From NCBI GenBank assembly GCA_030685015.1, contig JAUXWS010000087.1, positions 1 to 64,000 of the forward strand: a DNA stretch of 64,000 bases. The letters are read 5' to 3'. This stretch comes from a bacterium. Its GTDB lineage: Bacteria > CAIWAD01. A model generated the notes under the pieces. It did no database searches, was not told the DNA's origin, and worked only from the letters and a program-made list of their open reading frames with translations. Both the position numbers and the translations under genes were made by a program. Positions 1 to 8,641 of the stretch are shown here, piece after piece. How positions within the stretch are numbered: position 1 is the first letter of the stretch; every line of letters begins with the position of its first letter.

Positions 1-235
1 CTGTCCGACGCCCGCCGTGAGGCGGGCTAGTTAGGGCCGGTGATGTCTTGGAGAGGGCTTTCTTTGGGCACCTTTCTTTCGCCCGTGAAAGAAAGGTGCG
101 AGAGCGCGGCGCTGGCGCCGCAAGACCCGGTGCCACCACGCGCGACGAGGCCGAAATCAGGGCCTTGGGGCAAACCCCCCATTCTGGCCTTCCCCCTTGC
201 AGGGGGAAGGAGTCCGTGATCGAGGCCGCCGGCCG
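1..235. other. Non-coding stretch with three hairpins
   Basis: No gene is visible. Three perfect inverted repeats are present: 10-16 with 21-27 (7 bp, GTGA loop), 68-80 with 87-99 (13 bp, 6-nt loop), and 188-196 with 202-210 (9 bp, 5-nt loop). The last lies just beyond the stop of the leftward pullulanase gene and may help end its transcript, although no clear T-run follows on that strand. The 13-bp hairpin resembles dispersed extragenic repeats, but there is only one copy in the window. Confidence 0.5.
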
Positions 236-2464
236 TCAGGGCTGCCACTCCACCAATGCCGCGCTGCGCGGACCCAGCACCAGCGTCCCCTCCTCCAGCC
301 TGGCCTCGCCGCTGACCACCGCCAGCGCGCCCTGGCCGGGCAGGGGCAGACGCCACTCGGCGGCGGGGTCCGTGTTGAAGGCGGCCGCCGTCCGGGCCTC
401 CACCGAAGTCCACGCCAGGCGCGCGCCCGTCGGTTCTCCCAACAGGGTGCGGGGCGCCGTGGCCAGGGCGGGCCGCCCGCGGCGGAAGGCGACGGCCTGC
501 CGGTAGAGTTCCACCAGCGGGGCGTTGATGGATTTCAGCCGCCAGTCGATCCAGTTGGTGGCGTTGTCCTTCTCATAGCTGTTGTGGTCCACCCGTCCGC
601 TGCGCGTCTCATGGCGGTTGCCCGCGGCGATGAGCTTGCTGCGGCCCAGCTCCTGGCCGGAGTGGATCATGGGCACGCCGGCGCTGGAGAGCAGATGCAG
701 GGCGGCCACTCCGTGGAGGGCCAGCTCCTCGGCCGTCAGGGTCTGGTAGGCCAGGCGGTCGGCCACCGGCCGCTCCTCGTCGGCCAAGCCCAACCCCAGC
801 TTGATCCAGTCACCCAGATCGTGGTCGTCGTGGGCCGCCACGTAGTTGGTTGACTGCAGGGGGTCCGGATTGGGGCCGCCCGCCTCGCGGCGATAGCCCT
901 GCACGCCCAGGGCCAGGCGCTGGATGGAACTCTCGCCGTGCAGGCGGCCGAAGAGGAAGCCGGCCCCCTCGGCGGGATGGCGGCCACGCAGGTCCACGCG
1001 GTACTGGTCGTTCCACCAGGCCCAACCCAGCCGGGCGAAGCGCTCCGGCTCGTAGCGCCCGCCGCCCCAGGGTTCGGCGGTGAGGTAGAGGCCGCGGGTG
1101 GCACAGACGTCCCGCACCTGGACCAGGGTCTCGTCGTCCAGCATGGCGCCCAGGTCGAAGCGGAAGCCGTCCACGCGGTACTCGTCGGCGAAATGGCGCA
1201 CACTGTCCAGGATCAGGCGGCGGACGAGGGGCCGCTCGGTGGCCAGGTCGTTGCCGCAGCCCGAGGCGGAGCTCATCACGCCGTCGTCGCCCAGGCGGAA
1301 CCAGTAGGCCATGTCCAGGCACTTGAGCGGGTTGCGGTCGTACTGGGAGACATGGTTGTAGACCACGTCGAGGATGACGGCGATGCCCGCCTGGTGGCAG
1401 CGATCCACCAGCTCCTTCAGTTCCCTTGCCTGCCGTCCGTCCAGGCCGCACCAGCCGCCGGGGCGGAGGCTCTGCCCGCTGCCGTAGTAGCTCTCCGGCG
1501 CCAGGAAGTAGCTGGTCATGTAGCCCCAATGATTGCGCTCCCACGGGTTCCACGTGTTGCGCACCGGCGTGGCGGGGCTGTCGAAGTCCGGCTCGATGTT
1601 GCCGAAGTCCTGCAAAGGGAGGAACTGCACGGCGCTCACGCCCAGGTCCCGCAGGTGGGCGAGGCCGCCGGCGGAGGCGCCGCTGAAACCGGGATAGCTG
1701 CCGGCCAGGGCTCCGGCCCCCGCCCCCGGGCCGCAGGTCAGGTCCCGCAGGTGGGCCTCCAGGATGACCAGGGTCGAGGGGTGGGGCGGGCGCCAATCCG
1801 TCGCCTGCCAAGGGTGCGATTCGTCCACGATGAGGGCGCGCCCGGCATGGTCGTGGTCGTTGCGCGTGGCCACGGCCGTGGCCCAGGGGTCGGCGAACTC
1901 CAGGGCCGGATCCGTCCAATCCGCCACGCCGGTGGCCGAATCCAGGGACCAGGTCCAGGCCATGCCGGAACCGGCCTCCGGGCAGCCCACGCTCCAGCTG
2001 CCGTCGGCGGCGGGAAGCGCCTCCCGGCTGAGCAGGGCCTCCGGCGCGTCGGCCGCGGCGTAGAGGTGCAGGCGCACGGCCCGGGCGCGGGGGGCGAAGA
2101 GGCGGAAGACGGCCACCCCGTCCACTTGGCTCATGCCCAGAGGCTGATCACACTGGAAGCTGTCCAGCACGGCGCCCGGGATGAGGGGCAGGCGGCTTCC
2201 GTCCCTGAGCACGACGGCATGCTGGGCCCTGAGGTCCGGGGCGCGTTCCGGGCGCAGGCTCCAGCGCTCCTTGTCCAGACGCTCGGCCTGCAGCGCCAGG
2301 GAGCCGCGCCGCCCGTCCCGCCCCCATTCCTCCAGACGCGCCCCCTTGGGCACCAGCCGGCCGGCCCCGCTCATGACCAGGAGCAGGGACTCCGTCCACT
2401 CCACGCGCTGGGCGTGGGCCAGTCCGGCCAGCAGGGACAGCAGCAGGAAGAGAAAGCGCTTCAT
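236..2464 (-). CDS. Pullulanase/debranching-type glycoside hydrolase family 13
   Basis: This 742-residue enzyme is predicted to hydrolyse alpha-1,6 branches of pullulan, starch or glycogen outside the cytoplasm. It begins with a signal peptide (about residues 1-18, a leucine-rich core ending AHA). An isoamylase N-terminal/CBM48-like beta domain follows (about 110-200), then a GH13 barrel. The four conserved GH13 regions are visible: DVVYNH; DGFRFDLG with nucleophile D437; TAEPWGGG with acid E464; and AAHDDHD. The YNHVSQYD and AEPWGGG motifs favour pullulanase/isoamylase over plain alpha-amylase. It has no PNPF-type C-terminal sorting domain, unlike the upstream amylase. The start lies 1 bp from the amylase stop, so the two form an operon. 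Exact linkage specificity is inferred. Confidence 0.88.
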   Translation of the reverse strand: MKRFLFLLLSLLAGLAHAQRVEWTESLLLVMSGAGRLVPKGARLEEWGRDGRRGSLALQAERLDKERWSLRPERAPDLRAQHAVVLRDGSRLPLIPGAVLDSFQCDQPLGMSQVDGVAVFRLFAPRARAVRLHLYAAADAPEALLSREALPAADGSWSVGCPEAGSGMAWTWSLDSATGVADWTDPALEFADPWATAVATRNDHDHAGRALIVDESHPWQATDWRPPHPSTLVILEAHLRDLTCGPGAGAGALAGSYPGFSGASAGGLAHLRDLGVSAVQFLPLQDFGNIEPDFDSPATPVRNTWNPWERNHWGYMTSYFLAPESYYGSGQSLRPGGWCGLDGRQARELKELVDRCHQAGIAVILDVVYNHVSQYDRNPLKCLDMAYWFRLGDDGVMSSASGCGNDLATERPLVRRLILDSVRHFADEYRVDGFRFDLGAMLDDETLVQVRDVCATRGLYLTAEPWGGGRYEPERFARLGWAWWNDQYRVDLRGRHPAEGAGFLFGRLHGESSIQRLALGVQGYRREAGGPNPDPLQSTNYVAAHDDHDLGDWIKLGLGLADEERPVADRLAYQTLTAEELALHGVAALHLLSSAGVPMIHSGQELGRSKLIAAGNRHETRSGRVDHNSYEKDNATNWIDWRLKSINAPLVELYRQAVAFRRGRPALATAPRTLLGEPTGARLAWTSVEARTAAAFNTDPAAEWRLPLPGQGALAVVSGEARLEEGTLVLGPRSAALVEWQP

Positions 2465-2465
2465 C

Positions 2466-5400
2466 TCACTTCACCAGCATGATCTTGCGCGTCTCCCGGC
2501 GGCCTCCCATCGTCGCCTGCACCACATAAGCGCCGCTGGCCTGTCCCGCGGCGTTCCACTGCAGCACGCGCCGGCCGGCCGGAAGGACGCCCTGGGCCAG
2601 CAGGGCGACCCGCTGCCCGGCCAGGTTGAAGACCTCCACCTTCACCAGCTCCGGCCGCGGCAGCGTAAGGGGCAGGGAGACGACCGGGTTGAAGGGATTG
2701 GGCCAGGCTTCGCCCAGGGTGAAGTCGAGGGGCTGCCCGCCCGGTGCGGGCAGGTCCACCAGCGCCGGCTCGTCGGCCAGCAGCAGCCAGCGGGGTTCCC
2801 AGGCCTGCAAGGAGAGGGTCAGCTGGGCCGGGGCGCCTTCGCCGTATTCCACCACCTCGCCGTTGAAGAGGTCCGTCAGGTACCAGACTCCCCCCGCCAT
2901 GCCCCAGTCGGCGATGGGCAGGGTGAGCTGGGCGCCGCGCGCGTTGTCGCTCAAGTTGAAGGCGCAGAGGACGACGCCCTCGGCGGCGGGATCCGCCGGC
3001 ACGCGGGCCAGGCTGTAGACCTGGCTGGGATCGTTGTTGACCAGCTGCTCGGCCCGGGGGGTGCGCAGCTGGGGGTGGGCCGCGCGCGTCTCGCAGAGGA
3101 GGCGGTAGAAGGGCCTCATCTGGAGCGGATCGGACCAGTTGATGAGGCCGCGCGGGGAACTCTCGCCCACCTCCTGGCCGGCATAGATCATGGGCACGCC
3201 GGGCAGGCTGAAGAGGATGGCCGCCGCGCACTTGGTCTGTGCCGGCGTGTGGCCGCTGATGTAGCGCGCCTCGTCATGGTTCTCGAGGAAGCGGAAGGGC
3301 AGGCCGTTGTCGGGAAACCAGAAGCCCAGGTTGCTCACCCGGTCGTGCAGGGTGGAGGGCGCCACCGTGCCGATGGGGCCCAGGGCGTTCCAGAAAAGGG
3401 GCCAGTCATAGGCCAGGTTGAAGCGGCCGTCGAAGATGGGGAAGTCCGTCGCCCCCGCCTCGGCCAGGAGGAAGAGGTCGGGCCGCTGCCGGCGGATGGC
3501 GCGGCGCCAGTCCCGCCAGAATTGCCCGTCCCGCTCCATGGGCCCCCAGGCCACGTCGCAGCGGTAGCCGTCCACCCCCAGCTGCTCGACCCAGTAGCGG
3601 CTGAGCAGGGCCGCCTCGCGCTTGAAATCCGGGTTGGAGACGTTGAAGTTGGGCAGGCTGGTCCAGTCGTAGTAATACTGGTGGCTGCCGTCGGGATTCC
3701 ACATGTAGTAGTGCTTCGTCAGGGCGTCGTTGCCGTAGAGCTGCGCCTCCACCATCCAGGGGTGGTCGATGGAGCTGTGGTTGAGCACCATGTCCAGCAC
3801 CACGCGCAGGCCGCGCTCGTGGGCCGCCTCCACCAGCTCGCCGAAGTCCTCCAGGGTGCCGTAGTCCTGCTCGATGGCGTAATAGTCGTTGATGGCGTAG
3901 CCGTGGTCGCTGGGGCCCTCGAAGACGGGCATGAACCAGATGGTGTTGGCCCCCAGCTCGACGATCTCGTCCAGGCGCGCCGTCACGGCGGCCAGGTTGC
4001 GGGCTGGGTCGAAGCTGCGCACGAAGATCTCGTAGACGATGGCGTCGCGGACCCACAGCGGATGGTCGTTCTGGCCCACGGCGCGGGCGCTTCCGTTCTC
4101 CACCTCGAAGAGGCCGCGCGCCGTGCCCGTGTTGGCCTGGGCGTCGGTGACGGTCAGGCGCAGCCAGTAGGCGCCATCCACGGCGGGCAGCTGCGCAATG
4201 GCGGCGATGCTCTGCTGGGCGTCGACGATGGCGACGGGCGCGGGGTTGTCCCCCTCCATCTCCCAGAGCCAGGAGACGATGTCCCCGTCGATGTCCACCG
4301 TGCCCGTCCCGTAGAGGTTGAGTGTGCCGTCGACCAAGGTCATGCTGATCTGGGGCTGCGGGGCGTGGTCGCGGACGAGGATCGTCTCCATCGCCGAGCT
4401 GCTCCCCCAGAAGCCGTCGCCGTCCTGGGCCCGCGCCTGGAAGCGGTTGAGCCCCTCCACCAGGTTGGCCGTGGTGCTCCATTGCCCGGCCGTGAGGTCC
4501 AGGGCCACGCTGTCCCGGCCGGCGGCGTGCTCGCGCACCAGCCAGACCGGCCCTTCCGTGTTGGCCGTGGCCGTGCCGCGCAGGGCGCGCGTGGCCGTCA
4601 CGGTGGTGCCGCCGCGGCTGAGGATGCGCACGACGGGACCGGGCGCCGCCATGTGGGGGCCCACATCTTCCGGGCGCACGGCGGCCAGGCCGCGGCCCAC
4701 GGCATCCAGACGGGCCGTCCGCCCCAGTGATGAATTGCCCAGGATGGGGTTTTCGAGAGCGGCCGGGCGCACCAGCGCCGCGTCGTAGACATCGCAGTCC
4801 CAGGCCTCGGCCAGGCCGCCCTGGGCCGGACCCACTTCGGTGACGCCCCCGGTCACGGGCGCCACGCCGGTGATGGAGGCGAAACAGGCGAGGTACCACT
4901 CCTCCTGCCAGCTGCCCAGGCGCTCTTCAAGCAGGTCCATGGGCAGGTTGGCGACCAGGGTCTGGCCGCTGGTCCACACCGTCACGGGCGCTCCCGCCGC
5001 CACCGGGCTGTGTCCGCTGAGCAGGCGGTTGTCCTGGTCCGGGTCCAGGTGGGGACTGGAGGGCTTGAGCAGGAAGAGGCCGAGGCCGCCCAGGCTCCAG
5101 TCCGGCGTGTGCAGCTCCTCGCGCAGGTGGTCGTCGCTGATGGTGGCCGAGGGCGACGGGAGCAGCAGGAAGTGGATCCGCGTGTAGTCATGGAGCAGGC
5201 GCAACTGCACGCGGACCTGCAGCGTGTCGCCCAGGGCCGCCTCGCGCAGTTCGATGCTCTCGATGTCCGTGTAGCCGCCGAAGGGGGTCGGGTAGCTGTA
5301 GATCCCGGGCCCGTCGTCGTCGCGGGCGGCGTCCAGCGCCAGCCAGCCCTCCGGCTGCAGGGCTCCCGCCCAGCGCGCCACGCGCGTCCCGCCCGCCTGG

Positions 5401-6695
5401 TCGACCAGGGTCGCCTCCACGCGCCGGACGCCGGGGGCGTCCAGGGCCACCTCCAGGCGCAGGGAGTCGCCGTCCCAGCTGTGCGGCGCCACGGTTCCGT
5501 TGACGCGGACCTCGAAAGCCGCCGGGTTGAGCGGCGTTCCGGTGTCGCCGGGTCGCAGGCCCAGGGCCAGCGGGACGAGGGCGGGCTCCCGCCAGGTCGC
5601 GAGATCAGGGACGGACCAGCCGGTGGGGAGGGGCAGCGGGTCGGGCAGCAGGTCCAGCATGCTGTTGTTGTTGTCGTTGGAGTTCATGCGCGGGTTGTCG
5701 GGGTCCGGCGTCCACTGGTTGCCGTTGACGACGAACTTGTACTGGTAGGCCCCCTCCTGCAGGACGCGCTCCACGCTCCAGGTGCCATCGGATCCGGCCG
5801 TCAGGGGCGTGGCGGTGGAACTCCAGCCGTTCATCGTCCCCGCCAGGTTGACCTGTGTCACCGGGCGCGGCCCGCTGTAGAAGGTGCTGCGCGGGTCGAA
5901 GACGAAGCGCTGCCAGACCTGGGCGAACTCGGGCGGATCCCCGATGTAGAGGTCCCAGTTGGCGCCGCCGTTGCTGTCCCAGGCCGTGCCGTTGGTGAAG
6001 ACCCAGTGCAGGCTGGCGATCCCCTCCGCCGCCGGGATCTGCACCCGCCAGATGCCACCGCCCTGGTCCGTCATCGGACTGCGCACGGCGTGGCCGTCGC
6101 CCGTGGGCACCGTGCCGGCCGGCCAGATGGCCGCCGGCGGCTCCACCCAGTTGCCGTGGCCCGCCTCGTTCACCCCCCAGTGCAGAATGACCGGACCGGC
6201 AGGGAGGGTTCCCGGGGCGATGTTGTAGAAGATGCTGACCAGGTCCCCCGTCTCCGGTTCGAGGGGGGCCCACCAGCAGGCCACATCGGCGGACAGGTAG
6301 TCCACGATCCAGTTGGCGCCGCCGTTGTTGTCCCAGTTGCTGCCGTCCGTGAAGACGAAGGCGATCTGCTGCATGGGCTCGACGGAGGGCAGGGCCACCT
6401 GGAAGAGACCGGCGCCCTGGGCCGGCATGGGGGATTGCAGGGCGAAACCGTCGGGGGTGGTGGACCCCGCCGGCCAATTGACGGCGGGGGGCAGGCTCCA
6501 GTTGCCCGTGTCCGGGTCGCGCAGGCCCCAGTGCAACCTCACCTGGGCGGCCCCGTCGGGCAGGGCTCCGGCCACGGCATCGTAGGTGATGGTCAGGGTC
6601 TGGCCGATCAGGGGGGCGGCCGGGTCCAGCACCACGACCTGGCCCAGCGCCAGGGGGGCGGCGGCCAGGTGCAGCAGAAGAGTCAATGACTTCAT
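2466..6695 (-). CDS. Multi-module secreted alpha-amylase (GH13) with T9SS-type C-terminal domain
   Basis: The 1,409-residue extracellular starch hydrolase starts at the ATG preceded by AGGATC; the reading frame is open further upstream but lacks a signal sequence there. Modules in order: signal peptide (about 1-19), two tandem starch-binding domains resembling CBM25 (both with WDxNGGANW), an AMPK/CBM48-like glycogen-binding domain (NLAGTMNGW), a glucodextranase-C/DOMON-like domain, an Ig-like linker, then the GH13 catalytic barrel from about residue 880. Catalytic residues are visible as nucleophile D1047, acid E1079 and D1141 (in ENHDE). The last 90 or so residues form a FlgD-like sorting domain containing PNPFNP and ending KIMLVK. 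That architecture predicts T9SS export or surface anchoring. It is cotranscribed with the downstream pullulanase. Confidence 0.88.
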   Translation of the reverse strand: MKSLTLLLHLAAAPLALGQVVVLDPAAPLIGQTLTITYDAVAGALPDGAAQVRLHWGLRDPDTGNWSLPPAVNWPAGSTTPDGFALQSPMPAQGAGLFQVALPSVEPMQQIAFVFTDGSNWDNNGGANWIVDYLSADVACWWAPLEPETGDLVSIFYNIAPGTLPAGPVILHWGVNEAGHGNWVEPPAAIWPAGTVPTGDGHAVRSPMTDQGGGIWRVQIPAAEGIASLHWVFTNGTAWDSNGGANWDLYIGDPPEFAQVWQRFVFDPRSTFYSGPRPVTQVNLAGTMNGWSSTATPLTAGSDGTWSVERVLQEGAYQYKFVVNGNQWTPDPDNPRMNSNDNNNSMLDLLPDPLPLPTGWSVPDLATWREPALVPLALGLRPGDTGTPLNPAAFEVRVNGTVAPHSWDGDSLRLEVALDAPGVRRVEATLVDQAGGTRVARWAGALQPEGWLALDAARDDDGPGIYSYPTPFGGYTDIESIELREAALGDTLQVRVQLRLLHDYTRIHFLLLPSPSATISDDHLREELHTPDWSLGGLGLFLLKPSSPHLDPDQDNRLLSGHSPVAAGAPVTVWTSGQTLVANLPMDLLEERLGSWQEEWYLACFASITGVAPVTGGVTEVGPAQGGLAEAWDCDVYDAALVRPAALENPILGNSSLGRTARLDAVGRGLAAVRPEDVGPHMAAPGPVVRILSRGGTTVTATRALRGTATANTEGPVWLVREHAAGRDSVALDLTAGQWSTTANLVEGLNRFQARAQDGDGFWGSSSAMETILVRDHAPQPQISMTLVDGTLNLYGTGTVDIDGDIVSWLWEMEGDNPAPVAIVDAQQSIAAIAQLPAVDGAYWLRLTVTDAQANTGTARGLFEVENGSARAVGQNDHPLWVRDAIVYEIFVRSFDPARNLAAVTARLDEIVELGANTIWFMPVFEGPSDHGYAINDYYAIEQDYGTLEDFGELVEAAHERGLRVVLDMVLNHSSIDHPWMVEAQLYGNDALTKHYYMWNPDGSHQYYYDWTSLPNFNVSNPDFKREAALLSRYWVEQLGVDGYRCDVAWGPMERDGQFWRDWRRAIRRQRPDLFLLAEAGATDFPIFDGRFNLAYDWPLFWNALGPIGTVAPSTLHDRVSNLGFWFPDNGLPFRFLENHDEARYISGHTPAQTKCAAAILFSLPGVPMIYAGQEVGESSPRGLINWSDPLQMRPFYRLLCETRAAHPQLRTPRAEQLVNNDPSQVYSLARVPADPAAEGVVLCAFNLSDNARGAQLTLPIADWGMAGGVWYLTDLFNGEVVEYGEGAPAQLTLSLQAWEPRWLLLADEPALVDLPAPGGQPLDFTLGEAWPNPFNPVVSLPLTLPRPELVKVEVFNLAGQRVALLAQGVLPAGRRVLQWNAAGQASGAYVVQATMGGRRETRKIMLVK

Positions 6696-6926
6696 GATGG
6701 ATCCTATCGACTTGGGGTCGAAAGGTAGGAATGTGGCCCCGGGCTCCGGGCGGTTCAGGGGGCGCTTCCGCTCCGCAAGGGGGCTGGTGGGTCCACTCAT
6801 CCTCGGCCGCCCTCTGCCGGCGGCGGAGGGGGGTCGACATGACCTGCTGATCGCATGCCCTGTCAGGGTCACGCCGGGCCGGTCGGCCAGGTTCTCAAGG
6901 ACGGCTGGGGCGACCGGCAGCGATCC

Positions 6927-7436
6927 TTAGAGCGAGCAGCCGCAGGTGGCGGTGAAGCCCAGCTGTTCGAAGGCCTCGCGCGGGATGGAGGGACCGCGCC
7001 TTGTGCAGTGCCGGTTGAAGGCCTCCACCGTGAGGGCCGCCACATCCAGGGCGCTGCGGCTCTCGATCATGGGCCGGGGCAGGGTCCAGGCCAGGTCCCC
7101 GTCCTTGAAGAGCGCCAGACAGGGGCTGGAGGGCGGCAGCGGTCCCAGGTAGTCCCGCACGCGCTTGACCGCCAGCTTCTCCATGCCGGCGAAGGCGGCG
7201 ACCAGCTGGTCGGGGATGAGCTCGTTCTGCAGGGCCAGGGCCACGCCGGGCCGGGCGTTGCCGGCCGCGCAGCCGCACACGCTGTTGATCATCACCAGCA
7301 CGGTTCCTTCCCGGGCACCAAGGGCCGCATCCACATCCGGCTCGTGCAGCAGTTCGCGGAAACCGACGGCCAGCAGTTCCTCCCGCATGGGCTGCACGGC
7401 CACCGGATCGTAGTTGGGCATGTCGGACCAGGTCAT
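6927..7436 (-). CDS. Bacilliredoxin (BrxA/BrxB family)
   Basis: The 169-residue cytosolic thiol-disulfide protein belongs to the BrxA/BrxB (formerly DUF1094) family, which removes bacillithiol or similar thiols from oxidised proteins. The signature VCGCAAG motif lies at residues 53-59, with the redox pair C54 and C56. The family pattern NARPG follows directly. The protein also ends with a second CGC near the C-terminus. Family members are usually about 140-150 residues, so this one is slightly long. A strong AAAGGAG precedes the ATG. The AT-rich stretch upstream (about 7440-7490) is a plausible promoter. It is a single-gene unit. Confidence 0.9.
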   Translation of the reverse strand: MTWSDMPNYDPVAVQPMREELLAVGFRELLHEPDVDAALGAREGTVLVMINSVCGCAAGNARPGVALALQNELIPDQLVAAFAGMEKLAVKRVRDYLGPLPPSSPCLALFKDGDLAWTLPRPMIESRSALDVAALTVEAFNRHCTRRGPSIPREAFEQLGFTATCGCSL

Positions 7437-7606
7437 GTCGACTCCTTTAAGGACTTTTTTGGTTCTGTTTTATGGTAAAATAAAAAGACCTGTTGCCAAG
7501 GACAAGCCTTAAGTCACATCGACCTGCGCGGGTGGTCTGCCCCGCCCGTCGCCTGGTCCGCCGCATCCCCCCAGGTCAGGCATGCGAGGTGGGATGGGTA
7601 GGACTG
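7437..7606. promoter_or_regulatory. Intergenic region with probable bacilliredoxin promoter
   Basis: The stretch 7445-7495 is sharply AT-rich compared with its surroundings and lies just upstream of the leftward bacilliredoxin gene. On the minus strand a TACCATAAAA segment could serve as a -10-like region. No operator palindrome stands out. The rest of the gap holds nothing recognisable. Confidence 0.3.
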
Positions 7607-8641
7607 TCAGTAGCGGAACTCCAGGGAGACGCGATGGCTCGGCCCCAGCGCATGGCTGCCGTAGGCGTAGTTGACCAGCGCGTGGCGCAGGCGCAGGCCC
7701 GCCCCCATGCTGAAGGCGGCCTCGCCGAAGTCGGGGGAGGCCACGCCGCCCCTCAGAAAGAGCAGTTGGCGCAGATCCAGCTCGGTGCCCAGGTGCCAGG
7801 TGCCGTCGTAGAGGTCGTCATACTCCATCGCCACCCGCCAGCCCAGGTGCAGGCGGCGCAGCTCGTCCTGCCAGGACAGGCCAACCCGCGTGGCCGCCGG
7901 CAGGGGGTCGGCCTGACCGGAGGGCGTGTCCCAGGCCAGGTCCTGGGAGACCAGATTGTGGCGGACGATGGCCAGCACCAGTTCGCGGCGGCCGGCGGCG
8001 GCGGCCTTGACCGGCTCCGCCATCATGAGCTTGACGCCCACATCCACGCCGCTGCCCGAGGCGCTGGCCGCGTCCAGGCTCTCGCGGATCATGCGCAGGG
8101 AGCTGCCCACGGCCAGGCGGGCGGGCACCCGGTTGCGCACCAGGCCGCGTCCCATCAGGATGTCGAACCAGAACTCGCGGGAAAGCCCCACGGTCACGGC
8201 GGTGGATCGGCTGTCGAAGGAGCCGTCGGCCACGCCGGTGGAGCGGTCGTCGGGATTGCTCAGATCCCGCCCCTGGGCCAGGGCGGCGTAGCGTGGAATG
8301 TCCGTCACCAGGTTGGCCTGGGCGCCGGCGCAAAGGGCCCAGCGTTCGCGGACCCGCCACTGCAGCGCCGCGCTTTGGTAGGTGGAGAGGCCATCGAAGA
8401 GGCTGACCCCTTCGGCGTAGAGCTTGAGCGGCTGCCCGTCGAGGACGAGGGCCGGGTTCCAGAAGAAGCTGGTGGCGCCCGATTTGCTGGTGGACCAGGC
8501 GCCCGCCATGCCGGCGGCGTCGGCCCCCGTTCCCAGGTGGACGAAATCCGCCGCGTACTCGCCGCCCCGCGCCACGGCCGCCATGGCCATGAGCAGGGCC
8601 GCCGCCAGCAGGTGGCGCGGCGGGGCAGGGTGGGCGCTCAT
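7607..8641 (-). CDS. porV: PorV/PorQ-family outer membrane protein
   Basis: The 344-residue beta-barrel protein has a signal peptide (about 1-27, ending ARG) and the typical PorV/PorQ opening: VHLGTGADAAGMAGA followed by an NPA motif. In T9SS organisms PorV (LptO) is an outer-membrane shuttle that carries cargo from the translocon to the PorU attachment complex. The start codon overlaps the stop of the upstream porU-like gene in an ATGA, so translation is coupled. The porU-porV order is a common arrangement in T9SS genomes and strongly supports the assignment. The predicted C-terminus ends in an aromatic residue (FRY), as in outer-membrane barrels. PorV rather than PorQ is inferred from the neighbour. 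Confidence 0.82.
   Translation of the reverse strand: MSAHPAPPRHLLAAALLMAMAAVARGGEYAADFVHLGTGADAAGMAGAWSTSKSGATSFFWNPALVLDGQPLKLYAEGVSLFDGLSTYQSAALQWRVRERWALCAGAQANLVTDIPRYAALAQGRDLSNPDDRSTGVADGSFDSRSTAVTVGLSREFWFDILMGRGLVRNRVPARLAVGSSLRMIRESLDAASASGSGVDVGVKLMMAEPVKAAAAGRRELVLAIVRHNLVSQDLAWDTPSGQADPLPAATRVGLSWQDELRRLHLGWRVAMEYDDLYDGTWHLGTELDLRQLLFLRGGVASPDFGEAAFSMGAGLRLRHALVNYAYGSHALGPSHRVSLEFRY

Noticed and set aside
2181-4730. Long plus-strand open frame opposite the amylase
   Set aside because: Composition is that of a shadow frame (Gly, Gln, Val, His rich) and the amylase with intact catalytic residues lies on the other strand.
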